The translations under genes and the position numbers were made by a program. Source: Rikenellaceae bacterium (GTDB lineage Bacteria > Bacteroidota > Bacteroidia > Bacteroidales > Rikenellaceae). Taken from it: a DNA stretch of 64,000 bases. Of this stretch, positions 52,130-60,635 are shown piece after piece. The notes under the pieces are model-generated. The model was given only the letters and a program-made list of their open reading frames with translations, was not told the origin of the DNA and made no database searches. Positions within the stretch are counted from its first letter, which is position 1. Each line of letters begins with the position of its first letter. The stretch is taken from NCBI GenBank assembly GCA_015059845.1, contig SUZR01000012.1:1-64000 (forward strand), read 5' to 3'.

Positions 52130-52879
52130 ATGGCACAAAAGAAAACATCTGAAGTCGATTACTCGATGCAGGAGAAGATTATGGCTCTCTATGAGTTGCA
52201 GAAGATTGATTCTCAGGTAGACGAAATCAACAAAGTGAAGGGTGAGTTGCCTTTGGAGGTACAGGATCTGGAGGATGAGATCGAGGGTTTGAATACCCGT
52301 ATCGAGAACATTAACGCCGAGATTGAGGAGTTTAACTCTCTCACCAAGCAGCGTAAACGCGAGATTGATCAGGCTAAAATTCAGATTTCACACTACAAGG
52401 AGCAGCAGAACAACGTGCGTAACAACCGCGAGTTTGATGCTATAACCAAGGAGATTGAGTACCAGGAGTTGGAGATCGAGTTGGCTGAGAAGCGATTGAA
52501 GGAGTATTCGGCTGCAATCAAGAATAAGAAGGTTCAGCTTGAGGGTGCCGAGGCCATTGCCGCTGAGCGCAAGGTCGATTTGGCTGCAAAGAAGAGCGAG
52601 TTGGAGAGTATTGAGGCTGAGACTGCTGACCAGGTGGCTGCACTTGAGGCTAAGGCTGAGAAGGCGAAGGTTAAGATTGACGAGCGTCTGCTCGCGGCTT
52701 ACAACCGTATCCGCCGCAGCGTGCGTAACGGCTTGGCAGTTGTAACCGTAAAGCGCGATGCTTGTGGTGGTTGCTTCAACCGTATTCCTCCTCAGCGTCA
52801 GGCTGATGTACGCTTGGGTAAGAAGCTCATCGTTTGCGAGTATTGCGGTCGCATACTTGTTGCAGATAACGAGGAGTAG
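52130..52879 (+). CDS. coiled-coil zinc-ribbon protein (CdsZ/DUF164)
   Basis: A 249-residue protein: a long coiled coil (residues about 10-180, heptads of Leu/Ile with Glu/Lys) followed by a C4 zinc ribbon, C-G-G-C...C-E-Y-C-G near 208-240. Family members may act with nucleic acids or in late cell processes; function not settled. The ATG of M-A-Q-K-K is used; a TTG nine bases upstream also reads in frame. A hairpin follows. Confidence 0.88.
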   Translation: MAQKKTSEVDYSMQEKIMALYELQKIDSQVDEINKVKGELPLEVQDLEDEIEGLNTRIENINAEIEEFNSLTKQRKREIDQAKIQISHYKEQQNNVRNNREFDAITKEIEYQELEIELAEKRLKEYSAAIKNKKVQLEGAEAIAAERKVDLAAKKSELESIEAETADQVAALEAKAEKAKVKIDERLLAAYNRIRRSVRNGLAVVTVKRDACGGCFNRIPPQRQADVRLGKKLIVCEYCGRILVADNEE

Positions 52880-52905
52880 TCCCGAAGATTATTTTTAAGG
52901 TAAAA

Positions 52906-52940
52906 AGAGGTAGAATCATCGACGATTCTATCTCTTTTTT
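52906..52940 (+). terminator. terminator of the zinc-ribbon gene
   Basis: Stem AGAGGTAGAATC / GATTCTATCTCT with one mismatch pair, then T-run. Confidence 0.8.
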
Positions 52941-52965
52941 GTGTAAAATTAATAGCTAATCTTCC

Positions 52966-52993
52966 TTTGTTTATAAAATAATCGTTACCTTTG
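52966..52993 (+). promoter_or_regulatory. promoter of nadE
   Basis: -33 TTTG (52966-52969) and -7 TACCTTTG (52986-52993). Leader about 35-40 bases. Confidence 0.6.
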
Positions 52994-53036
52994 CGGCGGA
53001 TTTATTATATAATGTAATCATAATCATCTCCGGAGA

Positions 53037-54620
53037 ATGAAGATAGCTCTTGCTCAATTAAATTATACCATCGGCGATATCGATGCCAACGTATCGCGCA
53101 TCATTGCTGCAATTCGTAAGGCCGAGGCCGAGGGTGCTGATCTTGTGTTGTTTGCCGAGTATGCCGTAAGTGGTACTCCAGCATATGATTTGTTGCGTAA
53201 AACCACTTTCCTTACACTGTGCGAAGAGGCATTGGAGCAGATTGCCGAGGTTTGTACACGCGTGACAGCTATTGTCGGTTCGCCCGTATTGACCGAGCGA
53301 GGTGCTGTGAGTGCCGCAGCCGTGTTGCGTTATGGTCGTGTTGACCAGATTGTTGAGAAGCAGTATGTTACGGCACGCCGTGAAATGGGCTTCATCGTTG
53401 AGGGCGAGGGGTATAAGACCGTTGAGATTTGTGGCCGCAATATCGCTATTATGGTTGGAAACGATTTGGCTCATCTGTCGGAGATTGATTCTAAAGCCAA
53501 TTTCGTTGTAAACATCAACTCACGCCGCTATGGCAAGGGTTTGTTGTCACGTCGTCTGGAGACTATGCGCAGCTTGGCATTCACCGAGGGGCGCAATATC
53601 ATAATCATTAATCAGGTTGGAGGCTCGGGTGACCTTGTGTACGATGGTACGTCAGGCATTATGAATAAGCAGGGCCAGGTGGAGCTCTTTATGAAGAGTT
53701 TTGAGGAGGATTTTGCTATCTTCGACACCAAGGCTGAGCACGCTCCCGTTGAGATTCCCTACACATCATACAACGACCGCACACGTATGGTTTATCACGC
53801 TGCGTGTCTCGGTCTGCGCGACTACTTCCACAAGAATGGTTATAAGAAGGCTTGCGTTGGCTTGTCGGGCGGTATTGATTCGTCGGTTGTGGCTTGTTTG
53901 GCTGTAGGTGCGTTGGGTAAGGAGAATGTTAAGGGCTTGATGATGCCCTCGCAGTTCTCGTCGGATGACTCTGTGGAGGATGCAAAACTGTTGGCCGAGA
54001 ATCTTGGCATAGAGTATAGCGTATTGCCCATCACAGAGGCATATACAGCAATTATGGATACCCTGAAGCCTGTTACGGGTGGTACGGAGTTCGATGCTAC
54101 TGAGGAGAATATCCAGTCGCGTATTCGTACCGTATTGCTTATGGCCTTGCAGAATAAGGATGGTTACGTGCTGCTGAACTCATCCAATAAGAGTGAGAAT
54201 GCCATCGGATGGTGTACGTTGTATGGCGATACAGCTGGTGCATTCAGCGTTACGGGCGATTTGTACAAGAGCGAGGTTTACGATTTGGCTCGCTATATCA
54301 ATAGCAAGTTCGACAATGTTATCCCCGAGGTAATCTTGAAGAAGGAGCCTACATCGGAGCTTCGTCCCAACCAGAAGGATAGCGATATCCTGCCTCCCTA
54401 CGAGGTTGTGGATGCCATTCTCTATCGTATGATTGAGGAGGGCCAGCATCGTGAGGAGATTATCAATGCGGGCTTCGACTCGGATGTTGTGGAGAAGATA
54501 CACACGATGGTTATGCAGAATGTGAAGAAGCGTTACCAGTATCCTCCCGTGTTGCGCCTCTCAACCTGCTCATTCCGCCACGAGTGCTTGTTCCCATTGG
54601 TTAACAAATATGGATATTAA
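53037..54620 (+). CDS. nadE: NAD synthetase with degenerate amidase domain
   Basis: A 527-residue protein with an N-terminal nitrilase-fold domain (about 1-260) and a C-terminal NAD synthetase domain (about 270-527) with the ATP-binding S-G-G-I-D-S-S near residue 280 and a late lysine region. The nitrilase domain keeps the Glu41 in F-A-E-Y and Lys108 in V-E-K-Q-Y, but the expected catalytic Cys in the I-C-E-D motif is Gly141 in M-V-G-N-D. Glutamine hydrolysis is thus probably lost, and the enzyme likely uses free ammonia, or the domain has another role. Confidence 0.9.
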   Translation: MKIALAQLNYTIGDIDANVSRIIAAIRKAEAEGADLVLFAEYAVSGTPAYDLLRKTTFLTLCEEALEQIAEVCTRVTAIVGSPVLTERGAVSAAAVLRYGRVDQIVEKQYVTARREMGFIVEGEGYKTVEICGRNIAIMVGNDLAHLSEIDSKANFVVNINSRRYGKGLLSRRLETMRSLAFTEGRNIIIINQVGGSGDLVYDGTSGIMNKQGQVELFMKSFEEDFAIFDTKAEHAPVEIPYTSYNDRTRMVYHAACLGLRDYFHKNGYKKACVGLSGGIDSSVVACLAVGALGKENVKGLMMPSQFSSDDSVEDAKLLAENLGIEYSVLPITEAYTAIMDTLKPVTGGTEFDATEENIQSRIRTVLLMALQNKDGYVLLNSSNKSENAIGWCTLYGDTAGAFSVTGDLYKSEVYDLARYINSKFDNVIPEVILKKEPTSELRPNQKDSDILPPYEVVDAILYRMIEEGQHREEIINAGFDSDVVEKIHTMVMQNVKKRYQYPPVLRLSTCSFRHECLFPLVNKYGY

Positions 54621-54665
54621 TTGCTTGGCAGCGCTCAAGTAGTTGTTAATCAAATATCAAGGCGT

Positions 54666-55088
54666 ATGGCAGCGATTAAACATTGCGGTGAGATAGTGCG
54701 TATAGAGGGCGGTAGCGTCTTTGTACGTATGACTGTCAATAGCGCGTGTGCCGGATGTCACGCTAAGGCGGTGTGCGGCGTATCGGAGAGTACGGAGAAG
54801 ATAGTCGAGGTGGAGTGTGCTTCGACTGCCGAATATAATATAGGTGAGAGTGTAGAGGTTGCTCTTATGAGTGATAATATGGGTGCTAAATCGGTCGTTC
54901 TGGCCTATGTGGTACCCTTTTTCGTGTTGACACTTATGCTTGTGGGTACGCTCGCAATGGGTATGAGTGAAGGTGTGGCCGTGTTGGCTGCAATAGGAGG
55001 TGTGGCGCTCTATTATGTGGTGTTGCATCTGCTGCGCGATAAGGTGAAAAACAAAATAAAATTTATAATAATTAAACAAACAAAATGA
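54666..55088 (+). CDS. RseC-like membrane protein
   Basis: A 140-residue RseC/SoxR-reducing-system family protein: N-terminal Cys-rich soluble part (C-A-G-C-H-A-K-A-V-C, near 31), then two hydrophobic helices (about 81-100 and 103-120). RseC-like genes precede rnf operons in Bacteroidetes, as here. It probably helps assemble or reduce the complex. Its stop overlaps the rnfB start (ATGA). Confidence 0.85.
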   Translation: MAAIKHCGEIVRIEGGSVFVRMTVNSACAGCHAKAVCGVSESTEKIVEVECASTAEYNIGESVEVALMSDNMGAKSVVLAYVVPFFVLTLMLVGTLAMGMSEGVAVLAAIGGVALYYVVLHLLRDKVKNKIKFIIIKQTK

Positions 55089-56032
55089 CGGTATTATTAT
55101 CTACTATTCTGACACTCAGCGTGCTGGGTATTCTCGCTGCCGTTATCTTGTATTTCGTTGCACAGAAGTTCAAGGTAGAGGAGGATCCCCGCATCGACGA
55201 GGTTGAGAAGATGCTTCCCGGTGCTAATTGCGGTGGTTGTGGATTTGCAGGCTGTCGCGCTATGGCTGAGGCTATGGTGTTGCGTGATGACATCTCTGCT
55301 TTGTATTGCCCCGTAGGTGGTGCCGAGTGTATGAAGAGTATGGCGAGCTACCTGGGTAAGGTTGCTCCCGAGAAGGAACCTACCGTAGCAACTGTTCGTT
55401 GTGGCGGTGTATGTAGCAAGCGTCCTCGTACGAACGAGTACAATGGTACAAAGAGCTGTGTTATGGCCTCTTCGTTCTACGTTGGCGAGACTGCTTGTGC
55501 TTATGGCTGTTTGGGTTATGGCGATTGCGTTGAGGCTTGTGCTTTTGACGCTATTAAGGTTAACCCCGAGACAGGTATTGCCGAGGTTGATGCCGACAAG
55601 TGTACAGCTTGTGGCGCGTGCGTTAAGGCTTGTCCTAAGGGTATCATCGAGCTTCGTAAGAAGTGGCCCAAGAACCGCGCTGTATATGTAAGCTGCGTAT
55701 CAAAGGACAAGGGTGCCGTAACGATGAAGGCTTGTAAGGCTGGTTGCATCGGTTGCGGTAAGTGCGCTAAGGTCTGCGCATTTGGTGCTATCACCGTAGA
55801 GAATGGTGTGGCATACATCGACTCACAGAAGTGTAAGCTCTGCCGCAAGTGCGTGAACGAGTGTCCTACGGGTGCTATCGTTTTGAAGGGTATGGATCCG
55901 CTGCCTAAGGAGCCTAAAGCCCCCGCAGCAAAGCCTGCCGCAGCAGCCGTGAAGCCCGCAGCAAAGCCCGCTGCTGAGCCTAAGAAGGTAGAGGTTGCGG
56001 AGAAGAAAGAGAGTGTTAACGAGCAGAAATAA
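55085..56032 (+). CDS. rnfB: RNF electron transport complex subunit B
   Basis: A 315-residue ferredoxin-like subunit. N-terminal helix, then the C-G-G-C-G-F-A-G-C 4Fe-4S site (near 50), and further ferredoxin motifs C-x-x-C-x-x-C-x-x-x-C-P at C-T-A-C-G-A-C-V-K-A-C-P (near 176), C-I-G-C-G-K-C-A-K-V-C (near 219) and C-K-L-C-R-K-C-V-N-E-C-P (near 252). It takes electrons from ferredoxin and passes them on. The tail after about 280 is Ala/Pro/Lys-rich and probably disordered. Confidence 0.93.
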   Translation: MTVLLSTILTLSVLGILAAVILYFVAQKFKVEEDPRIDEVEKMLPGANCGGCGFAGCRAMAEAMVLRDDISALYCPVGGAECMKSMASYLGKVAPEKEPTVATVRCGGVCSKRPRTNEYNGTKSCVMASSFYVGETACAYGCLGYGDCVEACAFDAIKVNPETGIAEVDADKCTACGACVKACPKGIIELRKKWPKNRAVYVSCVSKDKGAVTMKACKAGCIGCGKCAKVCAFGAITVENGVAYIDSQKCKLCRKCVNECPTGAIVLKGMDPLPKEPKAPAAKPAAAAVKPAAKPAAEPKKVEVAEKKESVNEQK

Positions 56033-56042
56033 AGCATAGATT

Positions 56043-57401
56043 ATGAAGACATTTCCTATAGGCGGTGTTCATCCGTCGGATAATAAAAAATGGAGTTGCG
56101 CCAAGGCTATCGAGGTGCTGGCTCTTCCCGATGTCGTAAATATTCCGCTCGGACAGCACATCGGTGCCCCTGCAACGGCAAAGGTTGCTAAGGGCGATAA
56201 GGTTCTCACCGGCCAGCTCATAGCTGAGGCTACGGGCTTTATGTCGGCAAATATTCACTCGCCCATCTCTGGTACCGTTACGGCTGTCGATATGCAGCCC
56301 AATGGTCAGGGTTTGCGCCAGATGATGATTACCATCAAGCGTGAGGGTGATGAGTGGATGCCCGAGATTGACCGCTCGACAGAGGTTAAGCGCGAGTGCG
56401 AGCTTGACTCAGCAGCTATCATCGCAAAGATTAAGGATGCAGGTATCGTAGGTATGGGTGGTGCTACGTTCCCCACTCACGTGAAGCTCTCGATTCCTAA
56501 CGGTTGTAAGGCCGAGTTCTTGATTATCAACGGTGTAGAGTGTGAGCCATACCTTACTTCTGACCACCGCACAATGTTGGAGCGTGGCGAGGAGCTGTTG
56601 GTAGGTGTTGAGATTTTGAAGAAGGCCTTGGGCGTTGAGAAGGCTATCATCGGCGTTGAGAACAATAAGCCCGATGCTATTGCTAATCTGAATAAGATTA
56701 TCGCTGAGAAGAAGTTCCCCATCGTGGTTGAGCCTTTGAAGGTTCAGTATCCGCAGGGTGGTGAGAAGCAGTTGATTGCTGCCATTACAGGCCGTCAGGT
56801 ACCTCCTCCCCCGGGACTTCCCATCCACGTAGGCGCTGTGGTATGCAACGCTTCGACAGCCGTAGCAGTGTATGAGGCTGTGCAGAAGAATAAGCCTCTG
56901 ATTGAGCGCGTTGTAACCGTTACGGGTAAGGCCGTGAAGGAGCCTCGCAACCTGCTCACTCGTATGGGTACTCCTATCGCTACTCTCCTGGAGATGGCTG
57001 GTGGTCTGCCCGAGGGTGAGGTGAAGGTTGTAAATGGTGGTCCTATGATGGGTCGCGTGATGGTTAACGTTGATTCACCCGTGACGAAGGGTTGCTCAGG
57101 TATTACCGTATTCAGCGGCGAGGATGTTCGTCGTGTTCCCACAAGCGAGTGTATCAAGTGTGCTAAGTGTGTGGCTGCCTGCCCGATGGGTCTTGAGCCC
57201 TACTTGCTTCAGCGTTTGGCTGCAAAGCAGATGTGGGAGGAGATGGAGGCTGAGCGTATCCCCGATTGTATCGAGTGCGGTTGCTGCCAGTACACCTGCC
57301 CCGCAGGTATCGCCCTGTTGGACTATGTACGTTTGGGCAAGCAGACCGTGATGGGTATCATCCGCGCACGTGCCGCTGCGGCAGCTGCTGCTAAAAAATA
57401 A
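56043..57401 (+). CDS. rnfC: RNF electron transport complex subunit C
   Basis: A 452-residue soluble subunit that binds NADH/FMN. G-M-G-G-A-T-F-P-T-H (near residue 138) matches the flavin/NAD region, and two 4Fe-4S motifs C-I-K-C-A-K-C-V-A-A-C-P (near 372) and C-I-E-C-G-C-C-Q-Y-T-C-P (near 411) follow. It ends in an Ala-rich tail. Ten bases after rnfB. Confidence 0.95.
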   Translation: MKTFPIGGVHPSDNKKWSCAKAIEVLALPDVVNIPLGQHIGAPATAKVAKGDKVLTGQLIAEATGFMSANIHSPISGTVTAVDMQPNGQGLRQMMITIKREGDEWMPEIDRSTEVKRECELDSAAIIAKIKDAGIVGMGGATFPTHVKLSIPNGCKAEFLIINGVECEPYLTSDHRTMLERGEELLVGVEILKKALGVEKAIIGVENNKPDAIANLNKIIAEKKFPIVVEPLKVQYPQGGEKQLIAAITGRQVPPPPGLPIHVGAVVCNASTAVAVYEAVQKNKPLIERVVTVTGKAVKEPRNLLTRMGTPIATLLEMAGGLPEGEVKVVNGGPMMGRVMVNVDSPVTKGCSGITVFSGEDVRRVPTSECIKCAKCVAACPMGLEPYLLQRLAAKQMWEEMEAERIPDCIECGCCQYTCPAGIALLDYVRLGKQTVMGIIRARAAAAAAAKK

Positions 57402-57421
57402 CGAAAATAAAAGAAAGAGAT

Positions 57422-58402
57422 ATGGCAAATAAATTTATTGTTGCAACTGCACCCCATATGCACAACCCACACTCGACGCAGTCGTTGATGCGCGATGTGA
57501 TTCTGGCGTTGTTGCCTGCTTTGGGTCTCTCTGTTGCAGTGTATGGTTTGAGCGTGCTCTACGTTACGGCTATCGCCGTGGTGAGCTGCGTTTTGGTGGA
57601 GTATCTTATCCAGAAGTTCTTGTTTAAGGGCGCTCCTACCATTTGTAATTTGTCGGCTGTGGTTACAGGTATGCTTTTGGCCTTCAACCTGCCCTCGAAT
57701 ATTCCGTGGTGGATTATCGTTATCGGTGCAGTGGTGGCTATCGGCGTTGCGAAGATGACTTTCGGCGGCTTGGGTCACAACCCCTTTAACCCTGCGTTGG
57801 TAGGTCGTGTATTCCTGCTGATTGCTTATCCCGTGCAGATGACATCGTTCCCTCAGCCCGTGGGTGATGAGTATGTAGATGCCTTTGCAGGTGCTACTCC
57901 TCTGGCTGCGCTGAAGTCGCACGCTATCGAGGTTGGCGATGTAAATCTTTTGAATATGTTTGCGGGTATTATGCCCGGTTCAATGGGTGAGATTGCCGCT
58001 GCGGCTCTGCTCGTGGGTGGTCTTTATATGTTGTGGCGTCGTGTAATTACTTGGCACATTCCCGTTGCAGTGTTGGGCTCAATGGCCGTTTTTGCATTCA
58101 TCGTAGCTCTTACGCAGGGTGGTGGTGAGTTGCTCTACGCTATGCCCGCATTCCATCTGTTGGCTGGTGGTGCAATGCTCGGTGCAATCTTTATGGCTAC
58201 CGACTACGTTACCTCGCCTATGACGCCCAAGGGTATGATTATCTACGGTATCGGCATTGGTGTGATTACGATGATTATCCGTCTGTGGGGTGCTTATCCC
58301 GAGGGTATGTCATTCGCAATTCTGCTGATGAATGCCGTGACACCCCTTATTAATAAATATGTGAAGCCTCGTCGCTTCGGTGTAACAACTGCTAAAAAAT
58401 AG
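57422..58402 (+). CDS. rnfD: RNF electron transport complex subunit D
   Basis: A 326-residue membrane subunit with about nine helices. The covalent FMN threonine sits in A-G-A-T-P-L (near residue 158). Together with the other subunits it pumps Na+ or H+. Twenty bases after rnfC. Confidence 0.94.
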   Translation: MANKFIVATAPHMHNPHSTQSLMRDVILALLPALGLSVAVYGLSVLYVTAIAVVSCVLVEYLIQKFLFKGAPTICNLSAVVTGMLLAFNLPSNIPWWIIVIGAVVAIGVAKMTFGGLGHNPFNPALVGRVFLLIAYPVQMTSFPQPVGDEYVDAFAGATPLAALKSHAIEVGDVNLLNMFAGIMPGSMGEIAAAALLVGGLYMLWRRVITWHIPVAVLGSMAVFAFIVALTQGGGELLYAMPAFHLLAGGAMLGAIFMATDYVTSPMTPKGMIIYGIGIGVITMIIRLWGAYPEGMSFAILLMNAVTPLINKYVKPRRFGVTTAKK

Positions 58403-58414
58403 GAGGACGGAGAT

Positions 58415-59056
58415 ATGAAGAGTACACTTTTTAATATGGTTGCCGTCCTGTTCACCGTTACCCTTATCGCTTCGGCAGGTGTGGGTGCTGTGAATATGAT
58501 TACGGCTGATGCTATCGCTGCGGCAAATGCAGCGGCTACAACCGAGGCTGTGGCTAACGTGTTGCCCGAGTTTGAGAATACGGAGATTAGCGAGCAGACT
58601 ATCGACGATATGCCTATCGTGGTTTATACCGCAACAAAGGGCGACGAGACCGTCGGTTATGCCGTTGAGTCAATGACAAAGAACGGTTTCGGCGGTGCTA
58701 TTCGTATGATGGTAGGTTTCGCTCCCGATGGCAAGATTCTTAATGTAAACGTTTTGCAGCAGGCAGAGACTCCGGGTCTTGGAACGAAGATGGCCGATGA
58801 GGATAATGCCCTGCTCCGCAGCATTAAGGATAAGAAGGCTTGGGAGATTGAGTTCAAGGTGAAGAAGGATGGTGGCGAGCTGGATGCTTTGACTGCTGCG
58901 ACAATCTCTTCTCGTGCATACTATGATGCTGTGGCACGTGCTTATGAGGCTTATAAGGTGGCTTGTGGCTACGCAGATAAGGCTGATGGCGTGTCAGGTG
59001 CTACGGCTACAAACAATGAGGGTCAGAAGACTCAGGAAGGAGGTCAGAATGAATAA
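58415..59056 (+). CDS. rnfG: RNF electron transport complex subunit G
   Basis: A 213-residue periplasmic/membrane FMN protein. N-terminal helix, then G-L-G-T-K (near 121) and the flavin site D-A-L-T-A-A-T (157-163) with Thr163. A second candidate, D-G-V-S-G-A-T (191-197), lies in the tail and matches the flavin-transfer consensus D-x-x-S-G-A-T even better. One of the two is expected to hold the FMN. Overlaps rnfE by 8 bases. Confidence 0.93.
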   Translation: MKSTLFNMVAVLFTVTLIASAGVGAVNMITADAIAAANAAATTEAVANVLPEFENTEISEQTIDDMPIVVYTATKGDETVGYAVESMTKNGFGGAIRMMVGFAPDGKILNVNVLQQAETPGLGTKMADEDNALLRSIKDKKAWEIEFKVKKDGGELDALTAATISSRAYYDAVARAYEAYKVACGYADKADGVSGATATNNEGQKTQEGGQNE

Positions 59057-59633
59057 GATGCAGATTGTACTGAACGGTATTCTCAAGAATAACCCTACGT
59101 TCGTATTGGTTCTGGGTATGTGTCCCACGCTGGGTACTACTACCTCGGCTATTAATGGTTTGGGTATGGGTGTGGCAACAATGGCTGTGCTTATTATGTC
59201 AAACCTTGTTATCTCGCTTATCAAGAACTTTATCCCCGATAAGGTGCGTATCCCCGCATTTATCGTGGTTATCGCTTCGTTTGTGACCATCATCCAGATG
59301 TTGATGCAGGCTTATGTACCCTCGCTTTATGCAAGCTTGGGTGTGTTTATTCCCTTGATTGTGGTGAACTGTATCATCTTGGGTCGTGCCGAGGCCTTCG
59401 CATCAAAGAATGGTGCTGTGGATTCTATCCTCGACGGTATCGGCATTGGTCTTGGTTTTACCATCGCCCTTACACTTATCGGTGCCGTGCGTGAGATTCT
59501 GGGTAGCGGTGCTATCTTCGGTTTCTCGTTGGGTATTGCCGATTATATGCCTTTGGTATTCGTGTTGGCACCGGGTGCGTTCTTCGTGCTGGGCTATATG
59601 ATGGTTTTGTTTAACAAATTAGCTAAGAAGTAG
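59049..59633 (+). CDS. rnfE: RNF electron transport complex subunit E
   Basis: A 194-residue membrane protein with six hydrophobic segments: [15 protein letters not shown] near residue 15 is the conserved half-helix region, with the Cys at 25. An upstream in-frame run through the rnfG gene was dropped; the ATG overlaps the rnfG stop. Confidence 0.94.
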   Translation: MNKMQIVLNGILKNNPTFVLVLGMCPTLGTTTSAINGLGMGVATMAVLIMSNLVISLIKNFIPDKVRIPAFIVVIASFVTIIQMLMQAYVPSLYASLGVFIPLIVVNCIILGRAEAFASKNGAVDSILDGIGIGLGFTIALTLIGAVREILGSGAIFGFSLGIADYMPLVFVLAPGAFFVLGYMMVLFNKLAKK

Positions 59634-59635
59634 TT

Positions 59636-60214
59636 ATGGAGCTTTCATATTTCGCAATTATCATCGGTGCGATATTCGTTAATAACGTCGTTTTCGCACA
59701 GTTCCTCGGTATCTGCCCCTTCTTGGGCGTATCGTCTAAGGTGAATACCTCGCTGGGTATGGGTGCTGCCGTAACCTTCGTTATGGCGTTGGCCTCTATC
59801 GTGGCGTGGTCTATCCAGACCTTCATCCTCGTGCCTCTGCAGATTGAGTATATGCAGACTATCGTCTTCATCCTCGTTATTGCTGCTTTGGTGCAGATGG
59901 TTGAGATTGTACTGAAGAAGGTCTCTCCCTCGCTCTATCAGGCATTGGGTATCTTCCTTCCGTTGATTACTACTAACTGCGCTGTGTTGGGTGTAGCAAT
60001 CCTTATGATTCAGAAGGAGTTTAACCTCTTGCAGAGCTTCACTTATTCTGTGGCAACCGCTATCGGTTTTGCTATGGCATTGGTGTTGTTTGCTGGTATC
60101 CGCGAACGTTTGGAGTTGGATGGCGTGCCTGCAGCATTTAAGGGTAATCCTATTGCCTTGATTACAGCAGCCATTCTCGCTATGGCGTTTATGGGCTTCT
60201 CTGGTCTGGTATAA
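59636..60214 (+). CDS. rnfA: RNF electron transport complex subunit A
   Basis: A 192-residue membrane subunit homologous to RnfE. It has [16 protein letters not shown] near residue 17 with the Cys at 26, and the mirrored region T-T-N-C-A-V-L-G near 109. The two related Cys sites face each other and bind an iron centre in the complex. Last gene of the operon; a terminator follows. Confidence 0.95.
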   Translation: MELSYFAIIIGAIFVNNVVFAQFLGICPFLGVSSKVNTSLGMGAAVTFVMALASIVAWSIQTFILVPLQIEYMQTIVFILVIAALVQMVEIVLKKVSPSLYQALGIFLPLITTNCAVLGVAILMIQKEFNLLQSFTYSVATAIGFAMALVLFAGIRERLELDGVPAAFKGNPIALITAAILAMAFMGFSGLV

Positions 60215-60248
60215 AGTACGTCTTTAATACACATTTTAATTATAGAAT

Positions 60249-60284
60249 GACTGCTTAACCGAATGGTTGGGCAGTCTTTTTTTT
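60249..60284 (+). terminator. terminator of the rnf operon
   Basis: Imperfect stem GACTGCTTAACC / GGTTGGGCAGTC and a 9-base T-run. Confidence 0.85.
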
Positions 60285-60347
60285 TGAGGTGGGGTGATTG
60301 TATAGGATATACTTATAGCATATTAAATTCTTTTTATCGTTTTAGGG

Positions 60348-60377
60348 TTGTTTTATTGAATTTGTGTGTTATTTTTG
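60348..60377 (+). promoter_or_regulatory. promoter of the rubredoxin gene
   Basis: -33 TTG (60348-60350) and -7 TATTTTTG (60370-60377), spacing 19. Confidence 0.6.
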
Positions 60378-60425
60378 CAATAGAGAAAAACAAAATATTC
60401 ACAAACAAACAAAAACATTAAGATT

Positions 60426-60584
60426 ATGGATAAGTACGTATGCAACCCCTGTGGATGGATTTATGACCCCGCGATTGGTGACCCTGAGAATGGTATTGAG
60501 GCAGGAACTGCTTTTGAAAATCTCCCCGATGATTGGGCTTGCCCCCTGTGCGGAGCAGGTAAGGAGGAGTTCGAGAAGATATAG
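60426..60584 (+). CDS. rubredoxin
   Basis: A 52-residue rubredoxin. The iron is held by Cys6 and Cys9 (C-N-P-C-G) and Cys39 and Cys42 (C-P-L-C-G), with the family Y-V-C, W-I-Y-D-P and L-P-D-D-W-A-C patterns. It carries single electrons, for example to oxygen- or peroxide-reducing enzymes in anaerobes. Its own promoter and terminator flank it. Confidence 0.96.
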   Translation: MDKYVCNPCGWIYDPAIGDPENGIEAGTAFENLPDDWACPLCGAGKEEFEKI

Positions 60585-60591
60585 TAAATGA

Positions 60592-60618
60592 AAAAGGCGA
60601 CCCGCAAGGTCGCCTTTT
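60592..60618. terminator. bidirectional terminator between rubredoxin and aspS
   Basis: Perfect stem AAAAGGCGACC / GGTCGCCTTTT around a 5-base loop. Confidence 0.85.
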
Positions 60619-60635
60619 CCTATTTATCATACTCC

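Noticed and set aside
58914..59048. Longer rnfE start within rnfG
   Set aside because: The upstream extension encodes basic Arg/Trp-rich residues opposite to family expectation; RnfE starts at M-N-K-M-Q overlapping the rnfG stop.
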